From: an uncultured Clostridia bacterium
GTDB taxonomy: Bacteria; Bacillota; Clostridia; Lachnospirales; Lachnospiraceae
Assembly: GCA_946405675.1 (NCBI GenBank)
Contig: CAMJIC010000167.1
Coordinates: 1-5,601 of the forward strand
DNA length: 5,601 nt
Direction: 5' to 3'
The number at the start of each line of letters is the position of its first letter. The stretch's first letter is position 1. Below, one piece after another: positions 1 through 5,569 of the stretch. The notes under the pieces are model-generated. The model saw nothing but the letters and a program-made list of their open reading frames with translations. It was not told the origin of the DNA and made no database searches. The translations under genes were made by a program, and so were the position numbers.

Positions 1-1167
1 GTGGAGGAGCTTGGCAGGATCGCGGCAGAGTATCTGAACGTCCTGAAAACTCCAGTCGTCGGCATTACAGGATCGGTGGGAAAGACATCGACGAAGGAGA
101 TGATCGCGTCTGTCCTTTCGGTGAAGCTGCGTACCCTGAAGACGGAAGGGAATTTTAACAATGAGCTGGGCCTCCCGATGACCGTGTTCCGGCTTACCCC
201 GGAGGATGAGGCGGCAGTGCTGGAGATGGGCGTGAGCCATTTCGGGGACATGACCGTGCTTGCAAAGATTGCGCAGCCCTCCGTCATGGTGATCACTAAT
301 ATCGGCACCTGCCACCTGGAGTTCCTTCAGGATCGCAGGGGCGTATTTCGCGCCAAGACAGAAGTCTTTGATTATCTGAAGAAAGGCGCACAGGTCATCC
401 TGAACGGAAATGACGACCTGCTGAGGCAGGTGAAGGAGGCGGGAGGAAGCGCACCGTTGTTCTTTGGCGTGGACAGCAGCCTGGAAGGGGTTTCGGATCT
501 TTGCGCAGGATCCCTGGTCGATTACCCTGGCGATCTGCCGAAGGACAGGTGTGTCACGGTCACGTCGATCCGGCTTTTAGGCTTTGAGGGCAGCGAGTGC
601 ACCATCTCAACGCCTGTGGGAACGTTCCTGGTGAAGGTTCCGGTTCCGGGGATCCATAACTGTTCCAACGCGGCAGCCGCAACAGCTGTCGGGCTTGGGT
701 TCGGAATGAGCCTGGAACAGATCCGGGAGGGCATTGAATCCGCCAGGACAATCTCCGGGCGGTTTAAGGTGGTCAAGGCAGCCGGAAAGACGGTGATCGA
801 TGACTGCTACAATGCAAATCCGGTATCCATGAAATCTTCCCTGCTTGTTCTTTCCGGGGCGCAGGGAAGAAGGTGCGCCGTCCTGGGGGATATGGGAGAG
901 CTCGGAGATCAGGAGCACAGCCTGCATGAGGACGTAGGCAAATTTGCCGCAGACTGCGTTGACCGGCTGATCGCCATCGGCTCTCTTTCGAGGAGTCTGT
1001 ATGAGGCCGCGAAAAAGAAGGATCCGGGATTATCCGCCCTCTGGTACCCGACCGTAGAGGAGTTCCTTACTGATGCAGGAAACGTGATCCGGGAAGGGGA
1101 CACTGTGCTGGTCAAAGCCAGCCATTTCATGCACTTTGAGAGAATCGTGGAGGCGCTGACAGAATAA
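1..1167 (+). CDS. murF: UDP-N-acetylmuramoyl-tripeptide--D-alanyl-D-alanine ligase (MurF), 5'-truncated by window edge
   Basis: MurF is the cytoplasmic ATP-dependent ligase that adds D-Ala-D-Ala to UDP-MurNAc-tripeptide, the last soluble step of peptidoglycan precursor synthesis. Numbering from base 1, the visible 388 residues show the Mur ligase P-loop GSVGKTST (24-31), NFNNELGLP (51-59), EMGVSHFGDM (75-84), TNIGTCHLE (99-107) followed by AKTE (118-121), GIHNCSNAAAA (217-227), SGRF (252-255), DDCYNANP (267-274) and GDMGELG (296-302) with H309. These are the central ATPase and C-terminal Mur ligase domains in order. Family members are usually about 450 residues and carry an N-terminal UDP-substrate domain before the P-loop; here only about 20 residues precede it. 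The GTG at base 1 is therefore most likely an internal Val codon, not the start. The tail reads KASHFMHFE (372-380), where many MurF proteins have KGSR. The stop TAA lies inside a 32-bp tandem repeat shared with the pth leader. Confidence 0.95.
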   Translation: MEELGRIAAEYLNVLKTPVVGITGSVGKTSTKEMIASVLSVKLRTLKTEGNFNNELGLPMTVFRLTPEDEAAVLEMGVSHFGDMTVLAKIAQPSVMVITNIGTCHLEFLQDRRGVFRAKTEVFDYLKKGAQVILNGNDDLLRQVKEAGGSAPLFFGVDSSLEGVSDLCAGSLVDYPGDLPKDRCVTVTSIRLLGFEGSECTISTPVGTFLVKVPVPGIHNCSNAAAATAVGLGFGMSLEQIREGIESARTISGRFKVVKAAGKTVIDDCYNANPVSMKSSLLVLSGAQGRRCAVLGDMGELGDQEHSLHEDVGKFAADCVDRLIAIGSLSRSLYEAAKKKDPGLSALWYPTVEEFLTDAGNVIREGDTVLVKASHFMHFERIVEALTE

Positions 1168-1230
1168 GCAGTTGATTTGTGGAGGCGCTGACAGGATAAG
1201 CAGTTTGATCGCGGAGGCATTGACATGATC
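1147..1230 (+). repeat. 32-bp tandem duplication spanning murF end and pth leader (about 2.6 units)
   Basis: Unit 1 is 1147-1178, unit 2 is 1179-1210 and a partial unit 3 is 1211-1230. The first 27 bases of units 1 and 2 match at 26 positions; unit 3 matches unit 2 at about 15 of 20. Each unit begins with a GGAGG-containing segment (GTGGAGGCGCTGACAG in units 1 and 2). In unit 1 this encodes the murF C-terminus and stop; in unit 3 the GGAGG serves as the pth ribosome binding site. Because 32 is not a multiple of 3, the copies are not an in-frame extension of MurF. Confidence 0.85.
1213..1217 (+). promoter_or_regulatory. Ribosome binding site of pth
   Basis: GGAGG lies 7 bases upstream of the ATG at 1225. 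This supports that ATG as the pth start. The same GGAGG occurs at equivalent positions in the two preceding tandem units (1149-1153 and 1181-1185), but neither of those has a suitable start codon for pth at correct spacing. Confidence 0.85.
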
Positions 1231-1794
1231 ATCATAGCGGGTCTGGGGAATCCTGGACGGAAATATGAAAAGACAAGGCATAACTGCGGCTTTGAGGCGC
1301 TGGACATCCTTGCTGAAAGAAACCATATCAGCGTGACGCAGGAGAAATTCCGTGCCCTTTGCGGAACCGGGATCATCGACGGGGTGAAGGTGCTTCTGAT
1401 GAAGCCTCAGACCTTCATGAACCTTTCCGGGGAGGCGGTTTTGGCCGCGTGCTCCTATTATCAGGCTGATCCGGCTTCGGAGCTGATCGTGATCTACGAC
1501 GACATCAGCCTGGATCCCGGCAGGATCCGGGTAAGGGCGAAGGGCTCCGCAGGCGGGCATAACGGGATGAAAAACATCATCCAGATGCTGGGGACGGATC
1601 ATTTTCTGCGGATCAGGATCGGTACAGGACATCAGGATCCGGACTTTTCCCAGGTGGACTGGGTGCTGGGGCATTTTCCGCTGTCCGAGCGCACGGCAAT
1701 GGCGGAAGCCTTCGACAAAGCTTCCCTTGCCGCAATGGCGCTTCTGACCCAGCCGCCGGAACAGGTAATGAGCGAATTCAACCGTGCTGAATGA
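1225..1794 (+). CDS. pth: Peptidyl-tRNA hydrolase (Pth)
   Basis: Pth cleaves the ester bond of peptidyl-tRNAs released prematurely from ribosomes, recycling tRNA in the cytoplasm. The 189-residue product is the normal length for bacterial Pth. Family motifs are all present: GLGNPG (6-11, including N9), TRHNCGF (17-23) with the catalytic His at H19, KPQTFMNLSG (60-69) with substrate-binding N66, YDDISLDPG (91-99) with D92 next to the catalytic His in known structures, and GSAGGHNGMK (107-116) with H112 and N113. These correspond to N10, H20, N68, D93 and H113 of the E. coli enzyme. No key residue is missing. The start ATG is supported by GGAGG at 1213-1217 and by the family N-terminus (a short beta strand directly before GLGNPG). 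It sits 57 bases after the murF stop, with the tandem repeat between, and is followed directly by the target duplication of a small insertion element. Confidence 0.97.
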   Translation: MIIIAGLGNPGRKYEKTRHNCGFEALDILAERNHISVTQEKFRALCGTGIIDGVKVLLMKPQTFMNLSGEAVLAACSYYQADPASELIVIYDDISLDPGRIRVRAKGSAGGHNGMKNIIQMLGTDHFLRIRIGTGHQDPDFSQVDWVLGHFPLSERTAMAEAFDKASLAAMALLTQPPEQVMSEFNRAE

Positions 1795-1802
1795 CCGGAG
1801 GA
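1795..1802 (+). repeat. Left copy of 8-bp target site duplication (CCGGAGGA)
   Basis: CCGGAGGA begins at the first base after the pth stop TGA and ends exactly where the left inverted repeat of the element starts (1803). An identical copy abuts the right end at 1936-1943. This copy includes a Shine-Dalgarno core but has no start codon at usable distance, so it is probably a non-functional duplicate of the mfd ribosome binding site. Confidence 0.85.
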
Positions 1803-1817
1803 GTAACTGTTCAGGAC
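1803..1817 (+). repeat. Left terminal inverted repeat of the MITE
   Basis: GTAACTGTTCAGGAC starts directly after the left CCGGAGGA. It pairs with the right end at 14 of 15 positions, with one mismatch at base 1815. Confidence 0.82.
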
Positions 1818-1818
1818 A

Positions 1819-1843
1819 GCCCGAAGCACTTGCTGCTGAGGGC
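1819..1843 (+). other. Stem-loop with tandem G-A mismatches inside the MITE
   Basis: GCCC (1819-1822) pairs with GGGC (1840-1843), and AGCA (1825-1828) with TGCT (1834-1837), leaving a five-base loop. Between the two stems GA (1823-1824) faces GA (1838-1839), a geometry that in RNA often forms sheared tandem G-A pairs. The stems are short, so this is a suggestive structure rather than a proven one. Confidence 0.4.
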
Positions 1844-1855
1844 GTATGGAAGCGT

Positions 1856-1903
1856 AAAAAAAGTGGCATCGGGCGATTCAGGATGCGAAGCATCGCCCGA
1901 TGC
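1856..1903 (-). terminator. Possible minus-strand intrinsic terminator (12-bp hairpin plus T7)
   Basis: GCATCGGGCGAT (1866-1877) is perfectly complementary to ATCGCCCGATGC (1892-1903), giving a 12-bp stem with a 14-base loop. Read on the minus strand, the stem is followed after three bases (CAC) by seven T residues (complement of 1856-1862), the layout of a rho-independent terminator. On the plus strand no T tract follows, so it should not end the pth-mfd transcript. No minus-strand gene is visible here, so a terminator role is uncertain; the hairpin itself is clear. Confidence 0.35.
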
Positions 1904-1935
1904 GTAACTGTTCAGAACAGGTTCTGAACAGTTAC
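1904..1935. repeat. 32-bp near-perfect palindrome at the right end of the MITE
   Basis: GTAACTGTTCAGAAC (1904-1918) and GTTCTGAACAGTTAC (1921-1935) are exact reverse complements separated by only AG. The right arm is the terminal inverted repeat of the element; the left arm is an extra copy of the end sequence. As RNA it would fold into a strong hairpin ending two bases before the mfd GGAGG. As DNA it resembles two element ends placed head to head. Confidence 0.9.
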
Positions 1936-1943
1936 CCGGAGGA
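1936..1943 (+). promoter_or_regulatory. mfd ribosome binding site, also the right target site duplication
   Basis: CCGGAGGA contains GGAGG (1938-1942), spaced 8 bases before the ATG at 1951, and is the right copy of the 8-bp duplication flanking the MITE. This site decides the mfd start at 1951 over the upstream in-frame ATG at 1900, which lies within the element and has no Shine-Dalgarno sequence. Confidence 0.88.
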
Positions 1944-1950
1944 TTCATTT

Positions 1951-4900
1951 ATGATCAAAGCATTGTACGCGCCGATGGAGGAGATGGAAGCTTTTGTGCA
2001 GATCCGGCGCAGAATGCAGAAGAAAGCAGGACAGGGAATGATCCTCGCCGGAGGCTGCATCGATTCCCAGAAGGCCCATCTGATCGGATGCCTGGCAAGG
2101 GACTATCCGGTGACCTGCATCATTGCGCCGGATGACCTCAGGGCGAAGGAAATCCATGAAAACTACCGGATCTTTGATCCGAACGTGCTTCTCTATCCGG
2201 CGCGGGATTTCCTGTTTTTCCAGGCTGACCTTCAGAGCAGGACCCTGACGACCCAGCGGGTTCGCTGCATGAAAGCGCTGGCGGACATCACATCCGGCCT
2301 GGGCAGTGAAAGAGTGACCATTGTGCTGACGGAGCGCTCTTTGATGAGCCACTGTATGAAGGCATCTGACTGGATGGACGCGATCCGTTCCTTCACGACG
2401 GGTGATGAGATCGATCTTGCACAGGAAAAGAAGGTGCTTTCGCTGATGGGCTATGAGCGGGTGGACATGGTGGAGGCTCCCGGCCAGTTTGCGGCAAGGG
2501 GCGGGATCCTCGACATCTATCCGCTGACAGAGGAAAACCCGGTGCGGATCGAGCTGTGGGGAGATGAGATCGACAGCATCCGATATTTCGATGTGGAATC
2601 CCAGAGGACGAAGGAACAGGCGGATGGGATCCGGATCTACCCGGCCTCAGAATTCGTGACTGCGCCTGAGATCACGAAGGCCGGGCTGGAGAAGATCACG
2701 AAGGAAGCCAGAAGCCTGGAAAAAAAGCTGCGTGCTGTCCAGAAAAATGAGGAAGCCTCCCGGGCGGCGAGGATTGCGTCGGACGCAAGGGAACGGCTTG
2801 AGGACTTTGGCGATACCTCGGTCATGGAAGGCCTCTGTGATTACTTCTATCCAGACGCGGTATCCTTGCTTGACTATTTCCCGCAGGGGAGTGTTTTCTT
2901 CATGGATGAGCCATTGCGTGCCTCCCAGGGAACGAAGGAAGCGGAGGATGAGTTCAGGGACAGCCTGTCCCACCGGCTGGAAAAGGGATATGTACTGCCG
3001 GGGCAGGCGAAGATGCTCTTTACCGGCAGGCAGGTGGAAGAGAAGCTGGCGCAAAGGGGGCTTGTGGGACTGACCACACATTCCGGGGCGAAGATGCCCT
3101 ATCCGGTCACCTTCAGGACGGAGATTCAGGCTGCAGGCTGCGGCGTATACAACAGTAATTTTGAATTGCTGGTCAAAGACCTGGCCAGGTATAAAAGGCA
3201 GAAGTACCGGGTCGTGCTTCTGTGCGCGTCCAGAACCAGAGGGCAGCGCCTTGCCCGGGATCTGACGGATAACGATGTGATCTCCTTTTATTCGGAAAAG
3301 GAAGACCGTGTCCTTCAGGGCGGCGAGGTCATGGTGACCTATGGGAATACCCACAGGGGGTATGAGTATCCGATGCTGAAGTTCGCGGTTCTGAGCGAAT
3401 CGGATATCTTTGGCCGGGAGCGGAAGAAAAAGCGTAAAAGCCAGGAGAAAAGCGGCAAGACGATCGCGTCCTTCACACAGCTGCATCCGGGGGACTATGT
3501 GGTGCATGAGAACCATGGGATCGGGATCTACAGAGGGATTGAAAAGATCCTGTCGGATGGCGTGCAGAAGGACTACATGAAGATCGAGTATGCTGGAAAG
3601 TCCAATCTGTATGTGCTTGCGACGCAGCTGGACATGATCCAGAAGTATGCGGGGTCAGATGCCAAGGCTCCCCGGATCTCTAAGCTGGGCGGCGATGCCT
3701 GGTCGCGGACAAAGGCCAGGGTACGGACGGCTGTGGAGGAAGTAGCGCAGGACCTTGTTGACCTGTACGCGCTGAGGGCGAACCGGAAGGGATATTCCTA
3801 CGGTCCGGATACGTCCTTTCAGACGGAATTCGAGGAGCTGTTTCCATTTGAAGAGACACAGGACCAGCTTCAGGCGATCGCGGATACCAAGAAGGACATG
3901 GAATCCACGCGTATCATGGACCGTCTGATCTGCGGGGATGTGGGGTACGGGAAGACGGAGATCGCGATCCGGGCAGCGTTCAAGGCTGTGTGTGAGAGCC
4001 GCCAGGTCGCGTTTCTGGTGCCCACAACGATCCTGGCTCAGCAGCATTACAATACCTTTGTCCAGCGCATGAAGGATTACCCGGTGAGGGTCGGCATGCT
4101 GAGCAGGTTTTCCTCGAAGGCTGAGGCGGATGAGACCCTGAAAGGGCTTGCCTCAGGGCAGACGGATATCGTGATCGGGACGCATCGGCTGTTATCGAAG
4201 GATATAAAATTCAAAGATCTTGGGCTCCTGGTCATCGATGAGGAGCAGCGGTTCGGAGTGACCCACAAGGAGAAGATCAAGCAGATGCGAAGTGACGTGG
4301 ATGTCCTGACGCTGACTGCAACGCCGATCCCCCGCACTCTGCATATGAGCCTTGCCGGCATCCGGGACATGAGCGTCCTGGAGGAAGCGCCTCAGGACAG
4401 GCTGCCGATCCAGACATTTGTCATGGAATACAATGACGAGACGATCCGGGAGGCGATCATCCGGGAACTGGCAAGGGGCGGGCAGGTCTACCTGGTGTAC
4501 AACCATGTTTCGACGATAGCCGATATGGCTGCGCGGGTGGCGGGCCTTGTTCCGGAGGCGCATGTGACTTATGCCCACGGAAAGATGCCTTCGAACCGGA
4601 TTGAGGACATTATGTACGACTTTATCAATGGGGATGCGGATGTCCTGGTGACAACGACCATCATTGAGACGGGTCTTGATATCGCAAATGTGAACACCAT
4701 GATCATCTGCGACGCGGACCGGCTGGGTCTGTCACAGCTGTACCAGCTGCGGGGGCGTGTGGGAAGGTCGAACCGGATGGCATACGCATTTCTCATGTAC
4801 CGTCCCGACCGGATTCTTGCGGATGCGGCGGAGAAGCGGCTGGGCGCGATCCGTGAATATACGGAGCTTGGTTCGGGGTTTCGGATTGCCATGCGCGACC

Positions 4901-5508
4901 TGGAGATCCGCGGCGCAGGAACGCTTCTGGGGAGGGCGCAGTCAGGCCATATGGCGGAGGTAGGGTATGATCTTTACTGCAAGCTGCTGAACCAGTCCGT
5001 GATGAAGCTGAAGGGACAGTCTGAGGCCAGGGATGAGTTCGAGACGACGCTTGACCTGAATATCGACGCATTTCTTCCGGACTCCTATATCCCGAATGAG
5101 AACCAGAAGCTGGATCTGTATAAGCGGATCGCATCCATCACGGGCGAAGAGGACTATGAAGACATGCTGGATGAGCTGATGGACCGTTACGGAGAGCCGC
5201 CGAACAATGTGCAGAACCTATTGAAGGCGGCGCTGATCAAGAGCATGGCGCATGATGATTACCTGACTGAGCTGTCCCAGAAAGGACAGGAGCTTCAGTT
5301 TACCTTCTGGGCAAAAGCGCCGGTCGATGTGGACCGGATCGGTCCTTTTATGGGGAAATACAAGCGGCGGCTTCGCTTTGTGGCAGGCCCTCATTCCTTC
5401 TTTACCTACGCGCTGCCCTCGTCGGCAGGAGTCGGAACGGGTGTCCTGACGCAGGCGGAGGAGCTGCTGAAGGCGATGAAGACGGAGCTGTTCAGTGTTC
5501 CTGCATAG
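1951..5508 (+). CDS. mfd: Transcription-repair coupling factor (Mfd)
   Basis: Mfd is a DNA translocase that binds stalled RNA polymerase, pushes it off the DNA and recruits UvrA for nucleotide excision repair. The product from ATG 1951 is 1185 residues, close to the usual 1150-1180. The UvrB-like N-terminal module includes GQFAARGGILDIYP (178-191) and ELWGDEID (201-208). A lysine-rich linker (492-503) precedes the RNA-polymerase-interacting CarD-like domain, beginning HPGDYVVHENHGIGIYRG (512-529). The superfamily 2 motor shows Walker A GDVGYGKT (662-669), Walker B DEEQ (763-766), TAT (789-791), a segment with ETGLD (906-910) and QLRGRVGR (932-939). The translocation (TRG) motif is intact: R963, R987 and Q997 have the spacing of R929, R953 and Q963 in E. 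coli Mfd. The C-terminal TRCF domain starts near 1031. Nothing essential is missing. A longer reading from 1900 would add 17 residues encoded by the MITE, which is unlikely to be native. The gene was probably 15 bases from pth before the insertion; now the gap is 156. Confidence 0.97.
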   Translation: MIKALYAPMEEMEAFVQIRRRMQKKAGQGMILAGGCIDSQKAHLIGCLARDYPVTCIIAPDDLRAKEIHENYRIFDPNVLLYPARDFLFFQADLQSRTLTTQRVRCMKALADITSGLGSERVTIVLTERSLMSHCMKASDWMDAIRSFTTGDEIDLAQEKKVLSLMGYERVDMVEAPGQFAARGGILDIYPLTEENPVRIELWGDEIDSIRYFDVESQRTKEQADGIRIYPASEFVTAPEITKAGLEKITKEARSLEKKLRAVQKNEEASRAARIASDARERLEDFGDTSVMEGLCDYFYPDAVSLLDYFPQGSVFFMDEPLRASQGTKEAEDEFRDSLSHRLEKGYVLPGQAKMLFTGRQVEEKLAQRGLVGLTTHSGAKMPYPVTFRTEIQAAGCGVYNSNFELLVKDLARYKRQKYRVVLLCASRTRGQRLARDLTDNDVISFYSEKEDRVLQGGEVMVTYGNTHRGYEYPMLKFAVLSESDIFGRERKKKRKSQEKSGKTIASFTQLHPGDYVVHENHGIGIYRGIEKILSDGVQKDYMKIEYAGKSNLYVLATQLDMIQKYAGSDAKAPRISKLGGDAWSRTKARVRTAVEEVAQDLVDLYALRANRKGYSYGPDTSFQTEFEELFPFEETQDQLQAIADTKKDMESTRIMDRLICGDVGYGKTEIAIRAAFKAVCESRQVAFLVPTTILAQQHYNTFVQRMKDYPVRVGMLSRFSSKAEADETLKGLASGQTDIVIGTHRLLSKDIKFKDLGLLVIDEEQRFGVTHKEKIKQMRSDVDVLTLTATPIPRTLHMSLAGIRDMSVLEEAPQDRLPIQTFVMEYNDETIREAIIRELARGGQVYLVYNHVSTIADMAARVAGLVPEAHVTYAHGKMPSNRIEDIMYDFINGDADVLVTTTIIETGLDIANVNTMIICDADRLGLSQLYQLRGRVGRSNRMAYAFLMYRPDRILADAAEKRLGAIREYTELGSGFRIAMRDLEIRGAGTLLGRAQSGHMAEVGYDLYCKLLNQSVMKLKGQSEARDEFETTLDLNIDAFLPDSYIPNENQKLDLYKRIASITGEEDYEDMLDELMDRYGEPPNNVQNLLKAALIKSMAHDDYLTELSQKGQELQFTFWAKAPVDVDRIGPFMGKYKRRLRFVAGPHSFFTYALPSSAGVGTGVLTQAEELLKAMKTELFSVPA

Positions 5509-5539
5509 GATCTGTCCAGCCTACAAGTCACACCACGCC

Positions 5540-5553
5540 TGCGTAACTGTTCA
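5540..5553 (+). repeat. Further copy of the element-end motif, possible left end of a second element
   Basis: TGCGTAACTGTTCA here is identical to 1901-1914 inside the MITE, and its GTAACTGTTCA core (5543-5553) also matches the MITE left end at 1803-1813. The sequence after the core does not resemble the MITE interior. It may be the start of another IS66-type element continuing beyond the window, or a remnant or dispersed repeat. Confidence 0.55.
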
Positions 5554-5569
5554 CTGCCCGGCCGGTCAG
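5554..5569. other. Imperfect 16-bp palindrome downstream of mfd
   Basis: CTGCCCGGCCGGTCAG is symmetric apart from one mismatched pair (5557/5566) and is centred on CCGGCCGG. It has no loop and no following T tract, so it is a poor transcription terminator candidate. It lies directly after the GTAACTGTTCA motif. Otherwise bases 5509-5601 show no gene and no clear terminator. Confidence 0.35.

Larger units (their letters stand above)
1803..1935. mobile_element. 133-bp MITE-like element, probably IS66-type, with 8-bp target duplication
   Basis: The element begins with GTAACTGTTCAGGAC (1803-1817) and ends with GTTCTGAACAGTTAC (1921-1935), inverted repeats that match at 14 of 15 positions. It is bounded precisely by CCGGAGGA direct repeats. 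It encodes no credible protein. IS66-family insertion sequences are known for ends starting GTAA and 8-bp target duplications, so the combination points to a non-autonomous IS66 derivative mobilised in trans; the family assignment is inference because no transposase is present. A third end-like copy lies internally at 1904-1920 (16 of 17 bases like 1803-1819), so the right part is a near-closed palindrome. The interior holds two further stem-loops. Removing the element plus one target copy leaves a normal 15-base gap between pth and mfd. Confidence 0.82.

Noticed and set aside
1..3. GTG at base 1 as the true murF start
   Set aside because: The P-loop would lie only about 23 residues from the N-terminus and the whole UDP-substrate domain would be missing; the gene is more simply cut by the window edge.
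1220..1225. TTGACA resembling a -35 promoter box before pth
   Set aside because: It overlaps the pth start codon and no TATAAT-like box follows at 16-18 bases.
1147..1230. CRISPR array
   Set aside because: The 32-bp units are directly adjacent with no spacers, and they overlap the murF coding end.
1030..1893. Long minus-strand open frame (287 codons) opposite pth
   Set aside because: It is antisense to the well-supported pth and the murF end, has no ribosome binding site or recognisable motif, and its start lies inside the inserted element.
1866..1903. Plus-strand terminator between pth and mfd
   Set aside because: The stem is followed by GTAACTG, not by a T tract, so it does not fit an intrinsic terminator in this direction.
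1900..1950. Upstream in-frame ATG giving Mfd a 17-residue N-terminal extension
   Set aside because: The extension is encoded by the palindrome of the inserted element, has no Shine-Dalgarno sequence, and the ATG at 1951 has GGAGG at 8-base spacing.
2647..3516. Long minus-strand open frame (289 codons) opposite mfd
   Set aside because: It is a shadow of the mfd reading frame in GC-rich codons, with no family motif visible.
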